Of a DNA stretch of 64,000 nucleotides, positions 51,893-61,186 are shown one piece after another (within the stretch, counting starts at the first letter, position 1; each line of letters starts with the position of its first letter). The translations under genes were made by a program, and so were the position numbers. The DNA lies in contig NZ_SBKN01000004.1 in NCBI RefSeq assembly GCF_004122105.1, positions 124,001 through 188,000 of the forward strand, in the 5' to 3' direction. This DNA is from Flavobacterium stagni. GTDB taxonomy: Bacteria; Bacteroidota; Bacteroidia; Flavobacteriales; Flavobacteriaceae. Under the pieces are notes generated by a model that made no database searches, was not told the DNA's origin, and worked only from the letters and a program-made list of their open reading frames with translations.

Positions 51893-54601
51893 TTAAAAGG
51901 TCACCGTATTTAATGTACTCGTTCCTGAAGTGGTAAACGTTGATTTTAATGTTCCACCTGTTGTGGAATAAGTTCCACCCGTGTAAAGTCCCCATCCCGA
52001 ACTGTTTCCTACGAAACTTCCACCGGTGTAGGTTCCTCCAAAATAAATTTGATGAGAGGTACTTCCTGCTACATTCGGACTGGAAAAATGAAAATAGTAC
52101 ACCGCATTTTTAGGCTTAAAAGTCGCCAATTCCACGCCTGCTGCAGTACGAATATGAATGAGTGAAGTCGCTGCCAATTGTGCTGCCGATTTGATATACA
52201 TGGTACGTTGTGTCGAAGTTGCGCTGAAATTCTTGGTCATGTTTGAATTCGAACCGGCTGAGATGACAGTCCCGCCATTCATGTTAAACGTTCCATTGAA
52301 ATCGAATCCTTCTTCGGGCGAACTGGTAGGTCCACAAATGATCGATGTTCCTCCGGTAATCGTGATATTTCCGTTACTATCGACCGCATCTTTTCCAGCA
52401 ACAATCAATACACCACCGGTTACATACAAATGACTGTTATCATTGGATTCCGTCCCGCCACTAACCGTACCATACGTACAGTTGATACCATCATTCGAAG
52501 CCGTAACATTGGTCACGCCACCTGCAAAAGTAATGATAGGCGCTTCTACACCTTCTCCCATGGCGGATACCGTTGAAATTGCACTGACGGTGTGAGTACC
52601 GCCATTCACAGTAACCGATGCATCCGAATGGATTCCGTCATCGGTAGAATTAATCGTTACTGTACCGTTATTCAAAACCAACGCACCTACAGCTACCATG
52701 GTTTTAGGGTGATTGTAATCCGTTCCAGAAACTAGAAAACGCGCTCCAGTGGTCGTAAGATTGATTGTTGGAGAAGAAGTGGCTGTTCCAATGGTCATTG
52801 TTCCATCCGATTTTAATCCTTTTCCTCCAGTTCCTGAGCATGAAGTGGTTACAGTTCCACCACTAATAGTAACATTGGTATCCGATGTAATAGCGGCGGC
52901 GGCATACGAGTCCAAAACACCCAATGTGTTCGTATACGTTGCTCCATTACCTGCTAATGTAACAGAAACCGTTCCTCCAGAAATGATTATAGCCCCATCC
53001 GAAGACAATCCTCTTGCTCCTGTAGCCGCAGAAGTTCCCACTATAGTTAAAGAACCGTTGGTGACTTGTACCTGACTCGTCGCTTTAATAGCTGTTGGAT
53101 ACCCCGGATTGTTCCCACTTCCTGAAGCGGTTAACACAGTAGCGCCTGATAAGGTAATAGTTGTCGTACCTCCATTTACGGCAATTATTCCGTCGGCTTT
53201 AATTCCTTTTCCGGCTCCTCCTGAATTGGTTAGGGTTAGATTTCCATTGGCAATCGTTACGTTAGCATCGGCTGAAATGTTTTTTCCATCGGTTCCCGTA
53301 TTGGTTAAATTCAGAGTACCACCATTGATGGTTACATTGGTATCAGCTGAAAAAGCTGAGGTAGAATAAGAGTCGGCTACACCTAATGCATTGGTGTAGT
53401 TCGCACCTCCACCGGCTGTGGTTACAGTGATGGTTCCTCCATTTACAATAATTTCACTATTGCTGGAAAATCCTTTTGCCCCCGTTGCCGTTGACGTTGT
53501 AGTAATGGTAAACGTACCGTTATTGATGGTAATTATTGCATCCGATTTCACTCCAGTAGGATAAGAAGGATCGAAACCTGTTCCTGAAGCCACCAAAACC
53601 GTTGCGCCAGAAAGTGAAATAGTAAATGTCCCACCATCAAATGTGATGTTCCCTTTGGCACTAATCGCTTTGGATTGTGCTCCAGAAACGGTAGCATTGA
53701 AGGTTCCTCCTGTGAAAGAAATAGTATTGGTTCCAGTTTTCAGTGCTTTAACATCAGCTGCTGTTGAGGTAATTGTAAGTGATCCATTGCTCATGGAAAT
53801 CGCACCATTTCCAGCATCAATTCCATCACTAGAAGAAGTGATGGTTACAGTACCGCCAGCTTGTGAATAACCTTCACAATGAAAACCATCGGTGGCTGCT
53901 GCTAACACTGTGACAATTCCATCGCTGATTGAGATCGATGACGAAGTGTTAATGCCGTGTTTTTTTAACCCCGTTACTTTTAAAGTTCCTGTATTAGCAA
54001 CAGTAATCGGTCCGTCCGTGGTAATCGTTCCATTAGCCAAACTGGTTGTGCTGTCCACCAAAGTATTGATAGTATTGGGTGTCAGTAGCAAGTTTGTTGT
54101 TTTACCACCAATAATAGTAAATGCAGCACCAGAAGGATTGGTAAGCGTTACATTGTTCAAGACCAAATTTACGTCTTTATCGGTAGTGAGGGTCAGACTA
54201 CCATTTGATGTCGAACCCAAGATATTGTATTCTAAATTATCTATTCCAGAAGTAGCATTTACGGTAACCGTACCGGCAACTGCAGAAATGTTCACACCTT
54301 GGTTAGCATACGGATTAATGATGGTGGCATTGTCCGTACCATTATAGATGATGTAAATTTTATCTAAGTTGGTCACCGTAGTTGAAAAATCGATATAATC
54401 AATTACTTGCTTTTGAATATCCAAAGATGTGGTATTCGCATTCAACTTGATTTTAGCATAGGTATTATCCAATTTCACATTTTCAACGTCTGAAATGGGT
54501 GTTGTATACATTACATTCCCTGAATTGTGAACGTTCATTTGCTGTTGGGCCCAAGTGAACGATGAAAGTCCCAATACGATTCCTAAAAGTAACTTTTTCA
54601 T
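51893..54601 (-). CDS. Large beta-helix protein, Cthe_2159-like carbohydrate-binding domain
   Basis: A signal peptide (SFTWAQ) opens 902 residues of Ser/Thr/Gly/Asn-rich repeats such as INGGTLNLTN, VNGGTITVTT and ISGGTVSVTLA, typical of right-handed beta-helices. GIDAGNGAISMSNGSLTITS and DSNGNITITGGT resemble the Cthe_2159 carbohydrate-binding family. Residues 325-429 and 479-583 are duplicates, 154 residues apart. The C-terminus (TSGTSTLNTVTF) has no T9SS signal. The gene overlaps the preceding T9SS-signal gene by 4 bp. A polysaccharide ligand is inferred from the family. Confidence 0.8.
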   Translation of the reverse strand: MKKLLLGIVLGLSSFTWAQQQMNVHNSGNVMYTTPISDVENVKLDNTYAKIKLNANTTSLDIQKQVIDYIDFSTTVTNLDKIYIIYNGTDNATIINPYANQGVNISAVAGTVTVNATSGIDNLEYNILGSTSNGSLTLTTDKDVNLVLNNVTLTNPSGAAFTIIGGKTTNLLLTPNTINTLVDSTTSLANGTITTDGPITVANTGTLKVTGLKKHGINTSSSISISDGIVTVLAAATDGFHCEGYSQAGGTVTITSSSDGIDAGNGAISMSNGSLTITSTAADVKALKTGTNTISFTGGTFNATVSGAQSKAISAKGNITFDGGTFTISLSGATVLVASGTGFDPSYPTGVKSDAIITINNGTFTITTTSTATGAKGFSSNSEIIVNGGTITVTTAGGGANYTNALGVADSYSTSAFSADTNVTINGGTLNLTNTGTDGKNISADANVTIANGNLTLTNSGGAGKGIKADGIIAVNGGTTTITLSGATVLTASGSGNNPGYPTAIKATSQVQVTNGSLTIVGTSAATGARGLSSDGAIIISGGTVSVTLAGNGATYTNTLGVLDSYAAAAITSDTNVTISGGTVTTSCSGTGGKGLKSDGTMTIGTATSSPTINLTTTGARFLVSGTDYNHPKTMVAVGALVLNNGTVTINSTDDGIHSDASVTVNGGTHTVSAISTVSAMGEGVEAPIITFAGGVTNVTASNDGINCTYGTVSGGTESNDNSHLYVTGGVLIVAGKDAVDSNGNITITGGTSIICGPTSSPEEGFDFNGTFNMNGGTVISAGSNSNMTKNFSATSTQRTMYIKSAAQLAATSLIHIRTAAGVELATFKPKNAVYYFHFSSPNVAGSTSHQIYFGGTYTGGSFVGNSSGWGLYTGGTYSTTGGTLKSTFTTSGTSTLNTVTF

Positions 54602-55071
54602 CGTTTTACAAATTTTAGCGTTACACCATTCACTTGAACCAAATAGATTCCTGATTCTAAATTGGAAACGTCAATATTTTGCATGGGGAAATAGGATCCG
54701 TTCTGCAATAATTGACCGTTATTGTTGTATATTTTTACTTGTAAAATTTCCTCATCAGCGCTACTGATTTGAATGTATTCCGAACCAGGATTTGGGAATA
54801 AATTTAGCCGAATTGCTGCTGCGGAATGTTGAGTCGTACTTAAATTATTGGTAAAAGTGATTCGTTGAATAATGGTTACAGGAATGCTGGTGGGTTGTGT
54901 CACCGTATCGTCAATTTGAATTTGTAAATTATCCCCTGAGAAAAAAAGTTTTCCCGTGGTTTGCACATTAAATTGTTGTTGGGTATTGTCGTAATACGTA
55001 ATGACCACTCCTGTTTGTGAAAAAGCAGTCATACTCAATAACAATACTCCCAAGAAGTACCATTTTTTCAT
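54598..55071 (-). CDS. Small exported protein with T9SS type A sorting domain
   Basis: A signal peptide (SMTAFSQ) leads to a short domain of about 55 residues (VVITYYDNTQQQFNVQTTGK, PVTIIQRITFTN), similar in style to the opening of the beta-helix protein. A T9SS type A C-terminal domain follows (LNLFPNPGSEYIQISS, IYLVQVNGVTLKFVKR). Of its 157 residues about 85 are the sorting signal. It is the first gene of a two-gene unit with the beta-helix gene, overlapping by 4 bp. Confidence 0.85.
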   Translation of the reverse strand: MKKWYFLGVLLLSMTAFSQTGVVITYYDNTQQQFNVQTTGKLFFSGDNLQIQIDDTVTQPTSIPVTIIQRITFTNNLSTTQHSAAAIRLNLFPNPGSEYIQISSADEEILQVKIYNNNGQLLQNGSYFPMQNIDVSNLESGIYLVQVNGVTLKFVKR

Positions 55072-55277
55072 TTGTATATCGTTTTGATTTTCATAAAAAC
55101 AAATTAAAACGGAAAAACCCTAAACGTAAATTAAAAGAGGTTAATCTAAAAAATGTGTCGGTTAATCCATTGGAAATTAATCAGGTGAATAAAAATTGTT
55201 TTTAATCCAATAATCAGATTATTATTTTTAGGAATTACTGTCCTATGAGAAATGACAATTTGTTAAATTTGTGTATC

Positions 55278-55285
55278 TAATTTTG
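55278..55285 (+). promoter_or_regulatory. -7 promoter element of the KAS III gene
   Basis: TAATTTTG fits TAnnTTTG, 13 bp before the start codon. A TTG at 55260-55262 is a possible -33 element at a short 15-bp spacing. Confidence 0.45.
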
Positions 55286-55298
55286 AAAATTCTATAAA

Positions 55299-56306
55299 AT
55301 GTTTCATTCTAAAATAACCGGATTAGGATTTTATGTTCCTGATAATGTGGTCACTAATGAAGATTTGTCCCAATTGATGGACACGAATGACGAATGGATT
55401 CAGGAGCGAACCGGCATTCAAGAGCGTCGTCATGTGATTCGCGGTGAAGATACCACCACAACTATGGGGGTTAAAGCGGCTAAAATTGCGATTGAACGCG
55501 CCAATATTGACAAAGATGAAATTGATTTTATCATTTTTGCCACCTTGAGTCCGGATTACTATTTCCCAGGACCGGGGGTTTTGGTTCAACGCGATTTAGG
55601 ACTCAAAACGGTAGGTGCTTTGGATATCCGAAACCAATGTTCGGGTTTTGTATATGCGCTGTCTATTGCCGATCAGTATATCAAAACGGGAATGTATAAA
55701 AACATTTTAATAATTGGCTCCGAATTGCATTCGCATGGATTGGATATGACCACACGAGGACGTGGCGTTTCCGTGATTTTTGGCGATGGGGCAGGCGCGG
55801 CCATCATCAGTCGCGAAACCGATTTATCCAAAGGCATTCTTTCCACCCATTTGCATTCCGAAGGACAACACGCAGAAGAATTGGCGCTTATTGCTCCGGG
55901 AATGGGGAAACGTTGGGTGACTGATATTATTCATGAAAATGATCCCAATGATGAATCGTATTTCCCCTATATGAACGGACAGTTTGTGTTTAAAAATGCT
56001 GTAGTGCGTTTTACTGAAGTCATTAATGAAGGGTTACAAGCCAATCAATTGGAAGTGGCCGATATCAATATGTTGATTCCGCATCAAGCGAATTTGCGAA
56101 TCGCTCAATTCATTCAGCAAAAATTTAGATTAACAGACGATCAGGTGTATAATAACATTATGAAATATGGAAATACCACTGCCGCTTCTATTCCGATTGC
56201 TTTAACTGAAGCCTGGGAACAAGGTAAAATTAAAGAAGGTGATTTAGTGGTTCTAGCCGCTTTTGGAAGTGGATTTACCTGGGGTAGTGCAATTATCCGT
56301 TGGTAA
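55299..56306 (+). CDS. 3-oxoacyl-ACP synthase III family enzyme (KAS III)
   Basis: The catalytic triad is visible: Cys in IRNQCSGFVYAL, His in IPHQANLRIAQF and Asn in MKYGNTTAASIPIAL. FGDGAGAAI is the glycine-rich family block. The 335 residues match KAS III length. FabH condenses acetyl-CoA or branched acyl-CoA with malonyl-ACP. The spacing of the internal blocks (GMGKRWVTDIIHENDPND) differs from canonical FabH, so it may be a paralogue for a special lipid. It is transcribed alone. Confidence 0.88.
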   Translation: MFHSKITGLGFYVPDNVVTNEDLSQLMDTNDEWIQERTGIQERRHVIRGEDTTTTMGVKAAKIAIERANIDKDEIDFIIFATLSPDYYFPGPGVLVQRDLGLKTVGALDIRNQCSGFVYALSIADQYIKTGMYKNILIIGSELHSHGLDMTTRGRGVSVIFGDGAGAAIISRETDLSKGILSTHLHSEGQHAEELALIAPGMGKRWVTDIIHENDPNDESYFPYMNGQFVFKNAVVRFTEVINEGLQANQLEVADINMLIPHQANLRIAQFIQQKFRLTDDQVYNNIMKYGNTTAASIPIALTEAWEQGKIKEGDLVVLAAFGSGFTWGSAIIRW

Positions 56307-56326
56307 TAATTTAGATAATAAAAAAA

Positions 56327-56359
56327 AGAAACCCCGAGAAAACAATCTCGGGGTTTTTT
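56327..56359. terminator. Bidirectional intrinsic terminator
   Basis: A perfect 11-bp stem AAACCCCGAGA / TCTCGGGGTTT with a 6-base loop and A/T runs lies between the KAS III gene and the converging T9SS type B gene. Confidence 0.85.
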
Positions 56360-56414
56360 GCAAAATGGGTATTTAACCAACTAATTTCCTTTTTAACTTG
56401 GGGCAAAAAAGGCG

Positions 56415-59400
56415 TTATCTCTTCAAGGCAAAATGCGCTTTAAATTCTTTTTCTTCACCGTCTTTTTTATAGTTTACAATAAACCAATAATCGTCTGCCG
56501 GCATTTGAGTGTTGTTATAATTTCCGTCCCAACCACTACTTGAAGGTTTGATTCGGGTTAATAATTTGCCATAACGGTCATAAATGTAGATGTAAGCTAC
56601 CTCTTGATCACTCAAGGTTTTGATGTTCCAAGTTTCGTTGGCACCATCGCCATTCGGTGTAAAGTAATGCGGATAGTTTACAACAATTGCATTGGTTACC
56701 GTTAATCCACAACCGTTTTTGTCACGAACTGTAATGGTATGGAATCCACTCATGACGTTGTTGAAGGTCGGACTATCTTGAAAAGCACCGTTGTCCAATT
56801 GGTATTCGTAATCTCCGGTACCTTGAGTTTCTACGGTGATGGATTGTGTATCGGCAAAGTCCTCATTTACTGTATACGCAACAATGGCAGGTTCAGAAGG
56901 GGTTACCGTTACAAAAACTTCGTCAGAAGCACACCCTGTTGCATTATTCGTAGCAATTACACTGTATACACCAGGAGTAATAGCGGTATAATTTGCACCT
57001 GTACCCACTTGTTGCCCTTGTTCGTTGTACCATTTGATGGTATGCGAAGCTGCCGATAATCCACTGGTAATGATATACGGTTGAATCAAATGATTCGTAA
57101 AGGTATTGTAACACATTATACCATCTACAGGAGTAGGTACTGGCAATTTGTTGATGATGATTTGAATGGCTTTAACCTCAAAACAATCGGGAGCTAAGGT
57201 GTTGCTTACGCGAACATAGACTAAGGTCGCTGTTGTTTGTGCGATGGCCGCTGTATTTGTTGTTGCATCTGCAAGTGTTGCATGGTAAGTCACTACAAAT
57301 TCAGGTCCGGTTTGCGCTCCTAAAACTACAGGATTAAATACGGTTAATGCCACATTGAGTACGCCATCATTAGTGCCATCAGTATCGCAGAATGTACGCG
57401 AGGCAACAGGTACTGTATTCGCCACAGGAGTAGGGACTATGGTTACTGTAAACGAGGTTTCATCAGAACAATTTGGTGAATAGCCCGAATTTCCAAAAAT
57501 ATAAATGGTTTTCGTTTGCGTCACTACACTACCAGCATTGATGATACCGCCTGTTCCATTCGGACCATTATAGTAATTGCCGATTGCTAAAGAAGGCAAG
57601 GTATAGCTAGAACATGTTGTAACATTCGCCATTTGCGGTACATTATAAATCGAAATGGAAAAACTTTTTTCGTCAAAACAGTTGGGTGTAGTTCCAGTTT
57701 CGCTATATACATACAATGTTTGATTCGTAGTAAGCACATCTCCAGCATGTAATAATGTTCCACCTTTATTGGGAGCGGTATAATAATCACCTAAGGTTAA
57801 AGCAGGTAATGTATACGAATCGCAAGCAAATACATTGGCAATTGGAGCAATAACGGGTGATGGAGTAACTGTCACGGTGAAACTGCTTTCATTGGTACAG
57901 TTGATACGTCCTCCCGATTCTACATAAATGTAAATTGTTTGCGTTGTTGTAATGACAGCGCCAGGCAACAACTCTTGACCACCAGCTGTTGGTCCGCCAC
58001 TCACGGTATAATATTTATTGTTTCCTGTAAGTGCAGGTAAAATATAGGAGTCACAAACTTGAGCATTCGGTACTACATCGGCATCAATAGTGAAAATGTT
58101 TACTGTGAAAGAAGTCTCATTGGTACATCCGTTATTATTGGCAAAAATGTATAGCATTTGCGTCGTATGAATAACATCGCCACCGTGTAATAAAGTTCCT
58201 GTTCCACCTGGACCTGTGTAATAATCTCCATGTTCTAGGTTGGTTAATACATAGGCATGACACGCATCAATGTCAGATCGTGAATCCACAACAGGGATTT
58301 GATTTACAGTTACTTCGAAACTAATTTCGTTAATACAACCCCCTTCGCCATTCAAATAAATATAGATGGTTTTAGAGGTAGTGATTAAATCACCTGCGAA
58401 TAAAATATCACCAGTACCTCCTTGTCCAGTAAAATAATTACCATAAGGAATTTGTGGTAATTCATAGGCACTACATGCCGTTGTATTGGTTGGCGCGGTT
58501 AACGGTGGAAGATTAATTGTTATTGTAAAGTTATAGTTGTCTGTACAATTCGGTTGCGATTGTGACACCGCATAAATATAGATTGTTTGTGTTGTATTGA
58601 TTTCTGTTCCAGCAGGAATTTGTGTCCCAGTTCCCATGGGTCCTGTGAAATAATTTCCAATTTCTAATGGAGGCAATGTATACGAAACACAAGCTGTAGC
58701 TGAAGTTGGGAAATTGATTCCAATAACTACGTTAAATGAGGTCTCACTTGAACAAGGACCGTTACTTGCACGAACGTAAATACGTTGTGTAGTAGTGATT
58801 ACTGTTCCAGCACTCAATTGAGTTCCTTGACCATTCGGTTCTGTGAAATAATTTCCAAGAGACAATGGAGGTAGCGTATATGAAGTACAGTCAAATACAT
58901 CATTGATTGGAGCAACACTACCTTGTGTCACAATGTTGATTACCATAGGTTTGTCAATAACACAGAAAGGAGGTTCTGTAGAAACAAAATGGAAATAGAT
59001 AGTTTGCGATGTGGTTATTATAGTTCCACCTGGTAAAATCATCCCTCCACCGTTCGGTTCAGTGTGGTATTCTCCTTGTGTCAATTGAGGTAAACTGTAG
59101 CTATTACAGTATTCTGCAGGCTCATTATTGATGTCATCTGGTTTGATGATGGTTACCGTGAAAAAGGTCTCACTTGGACAAGAAGGTGGAGTTGGATAAG
59201 AGTTATAAATGTATAGTGTTGTAGTCTGAGTGATGATGTCTCCGGCAAATAGTTGTACACCTTGACCTCCAGGTTCTGTAAAATACTGACCATTTGTTAA
59301 AGGTTGTAATGTATAATCTGCACAAGTAATCACATCATCTAAATCATCAACTGGTGGAACTGGTACAATTACTAAGTTAATGGCAACAACAGCAAAACAA

Positions 59401-60986
59401 GTTGGGTCTGTTTTTACATATACGCGTGCATAACAAACACCTCCAGTAGAGTTGATAAAACCTGAGGCATTGGTATTGTTATTTGCGTCATTTAATGTTC
59501 TAAAATAATCCACACCATAGATAGCAGGATCTTGACTTCCTAATACGTCTGCAGTAGCTGCAATAGGTAAATTAAACATTACAGGTCCGCCTTGTGGACG
59601 GGCACACGCTTTTACATCGGGTGCTGGATTGGCAACTGGTGGAGCGGTTAGTAATAATTGAAATGATTTAATTACAAAACAACCTGTTGTCGGATTGACC
59701 ACACGCATGTAAATGGTTTGATTTCCATTACAAGTGTAAGAAAGTGGAATCGGATTGACATCATTAGTTGCGTCAGCTTGACTAGTATAATAACGAACAG
59801 TGGTTGTAGGCGGTTGGTTTGCCATCACTGTTGTTGTATTTAAATTTAAATTGTAAGTATAAGAGCCAGAACCATTATCACATTTATAAAGGTTTTTCGG
59901 ATTGCTTACATTATATGCAGTATAAAATTCAACCACAATGGAATCCGAAATTTGTTGGCAAGGAAAAGCAATATTGGTATATACCAATTCATAAGTTCCT
60001 GGTGATGTAACAACCAAATTGGGACCTGTTTCACCATTTAATACCACACCATTTCTTTTCCATACAAAAGTGTACAAAGCAGGGTTTAATCCAGAAGGAA
60101 TTGTGGTGTTTTGTCCACTACAAATGGCCGTTTGATTGGCAACTGTTAGGTTCGGACCCAAAACGTCTTGTCCAATGTTAAAACTTTCAGAAGCGATAAA
60201 AATGGCAGAATCCGATTTATAGTCCCCACGGTCTGCAATCACCAATTTGATTTTGTAGGAATGCGTTGTATTTAAACTTGATGATACAGTCATTAATGTG
60301 GTTTGCCCATTAAAATTAACTGGCGCAGTTGCAGCATTGTTACCTCCATTATAACGTCCAAAGTATTGAGCATTTGCAGAAGGACATGTTGAATTGTACA
60401 AATAATCACGAATAGTAACTACCGAAATCGGCAAGTTGGTATTCGGAACTACAGCCAAATTGGTTGTTACACCTGTGGTCATGTCGGTTAATAAAAATGC
60501 AAATGCATCTGAAAATTGACATTGGAAATTTCCATATTCTTCGGATGCAAAAAGAAAATCAAAATTGAAATACGGGGAGAGCGGCGTGAATTCAAATTCC
60601 AATACGGTTGCATTCGTAGAACTCATCGTAATACCCGAAGCAGCCAAGGTAGCTTCTAAATCGGCATCTCCAATCCAAGCGGAATTTCCTGATTCTAACA
60701 AAGTGGTATTCGGTCCGGCAGCTTCTAAAGCACTTCCAGTCGTTAAAACCACCCCACTAGACATCGGGAAATTGGAATTGGAATTGGAAAAATAAGCAAT
60801 ACCATTTGTCGAACCAAAATTGGATCCGGTTCTCCAAGTTATGTTTTGCGCAGTTACACAAGGTGAATTAATCAATACATTATTGACCAATTGAGGTACT
60901 GTGTAGGTGTTTTGATCTACAGTAATGGCTTGTGAAAAACCAAATACACTGTAGAAAAACAGCATGAAGGTTAATAGTTTTTTCAT
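56415..60986 (-). CDS. Giant T9SS type B surface protein with choice-of-anchor L domain and nine tandem repeats
   Basis: A signal peptide (SVFGFSQ) is followed by a choice-of-anchor L domain (about residues 40-270; FLFASEEYGNFQCQFSDAFA). Ig-like segments come next (about 280-545). From about residue 548 to 1205 there are nine repeats of about 73 residues with the core C-x-x-Y-x-L-P-x-L...Y-x-T-x-x-G-x-G...G...I-x-T-x-Q-x-I-Y-I-Y. The C-terminus is a T9SS type B (gliding-motility-associated) signal: YFTPNGDGANETWNI, IYDRYGKLLT and DYWFIVNYKKDG. It is a secreted, surface-bound adhesin-like protein; adhesion is inferred. Cys pairs within repeats may form disulfides. Confidence 0.9.
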   Translation of the reverse strand: MKKLLTFMLFFYSVFGFSQAITVDQNTYTVPQLVNNVLINSPCVTAQNITWRTGSNFGSTNGIAYFSNSNSNFPMSSGVVLTTGSALEAAGPNTTLLESGNSAWIGDADLEATLAASGITMSSTNATVLEFEFTPLSPYFNFDFLFASEEYGNFQCQFSDAFAFLLTDMTTGVTTNLAVVPNTNLPISVVTIRDYLYNSTCPSANAQYFGRYNGGNNAATAPVNFNGQTTLMTVSSSLNTTHSYKIKLVIADRGDYKSDSAIFIASESFNIGQDVLGPNLTVANQTAICSGQNTTIPSGLNPALYTFVWKRNGVVLNGETGPNLVVTSPGTYELVYTNIAFPCQQISDSIVVEFYTAYNVSNPKNLYKCDNGSGSYTYNLNLNTTTVMANQPPTTTVRYYTSQADATNDVNPIPLSYTCNGNQTIYMRVVNPTTGCFVIKSFQLLLTAPPVANPAPDVKACARPQGGPVMFNLPIAATADVLGSQDPAIYGVDYFRTLNDANNNTNASGFINSTGGVCYARVYVKTDPTCFAVVAINLVIVPVPPVDDLDDVITCADYTLQPLTNGQYFTEPGGQGVQLFAGDIITQTTTLYIYNSYPTPPSCPSETFFTVTIIKPDDINNEPAEYCNSYSLPQLTQGEYHTEPNGGGMILPGGTIITTSQTIYFHFVSTEPPFCVIDKPMVINIVTQGSVAPINDVFDCTSYTLPPLSLGNYFTEPNGQGTQLSAGTVITTTQRIYVRASNGPCSSETSFNVVIGINFPTSATACVSYTLPPLEIGNYFTGPMGTGTQIPAGTEINTTQTIYIYAVSQSQPNCTDNYNFTITINLPPLTAPTNTTACSAYELPQIPYGNYFTGQGGTGDILFAGDLITTSKTIYIYLNGEGGCINEISFEVTVNQIPVVDSRSDIDACHAYVLTNLEHGDYYTGPGGTGTLLHGGDVIHTTQMLYIFANNNGCTNETSFTVNIFTIDADVVPNAQVCDSYILPALTGNNKYYTVSGGPTAGGQELLPGAVITTTQTIYIYVESGGRINCTNESSFTVTVTPSPVIAPIANVFACDSYTLPALTLGDYYTAPNKGGTLLHAGDVLTTNQTLYVYSETGTTPNCFDEKSFSISIYNVPQMANVTTCSSYTLPSLAIGNYYNGPNGTGGIINAGSVVTQTKTIYIFGNSGYSPNCSDETSFTVTIVPTPVANTVPVASRTFCDTDGTNDGVLNVALTVFNPVVLGAQTGPEFVVTYHATLADATTNTAAIAQTTATLVYVRVSNTLAPDCFEVKAIQIIINKLPVPTPVDGIMCYNTFTNHLIQPYIITSGLSAASHTIKWYNEQGQQVGTGANYTAITPGVYSVIATNNATGCASDEVFVTVTPSEPAIVAYTVNEDFADTQSITVETQGTGDYEYQLDNGAFQDSPTFNNVMSGFHTITVRDKNGCGLTVTNAIVVNYPHYFTPNGDGANETWNIKTLSDQEVAYIYIYDRYGKLLTRIKPSSSGWDGNYNNTQMPADDYWFIVNYKKDGEEKEFKAHFALKR

Positions 60987-61159
60987 AGGGGCTTGATTTT
61001 GACATCACAAATATTATAAATAACATCGATAAAATACAAATAAAATCGATGAAATGCGTTAAATGTTTTTAAAAGTAAGAAAAGTATTATAATAAAATTC
61101 GCACAAAACTACTTTTATCCATTTTGTTAATCTTAATCGGAACAAAAAGTTTATTCATT

Positions 61160-61167
61160 TATCTTTG
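61160..61167 (+). promoter_or_regulatory. -7 promoter element of argS
   Basis: TATCTTTG is a perfect TAnnTTTG box, 19 bp before the argS start. No TTG lies at the ideal upstream distance. The 200-bp gap from 60987 holds no other recognisable feature. Confidence 0.5.
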
Positions 61168-61186
61168 CATTTTTAATTTTTATATC

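Noticed and set aside
52158..54347. Several long open frames on the plus strand opposite the beta-helix gene
   Set aside because: They are rich in Val, Pro and Thr because they mirror the Thr/Gly/Asn codons of the repeats. They have no promoters or family matches, and the minus-strand gene is clearly real.
56415..60986. Possible frameshift or gene fusion in the very long T9SS type B gene
   Set aside because: The frame is continuous from signal peptide to sorting domain, and the repeats are evenly spaced, as expected of a single large surface protein.
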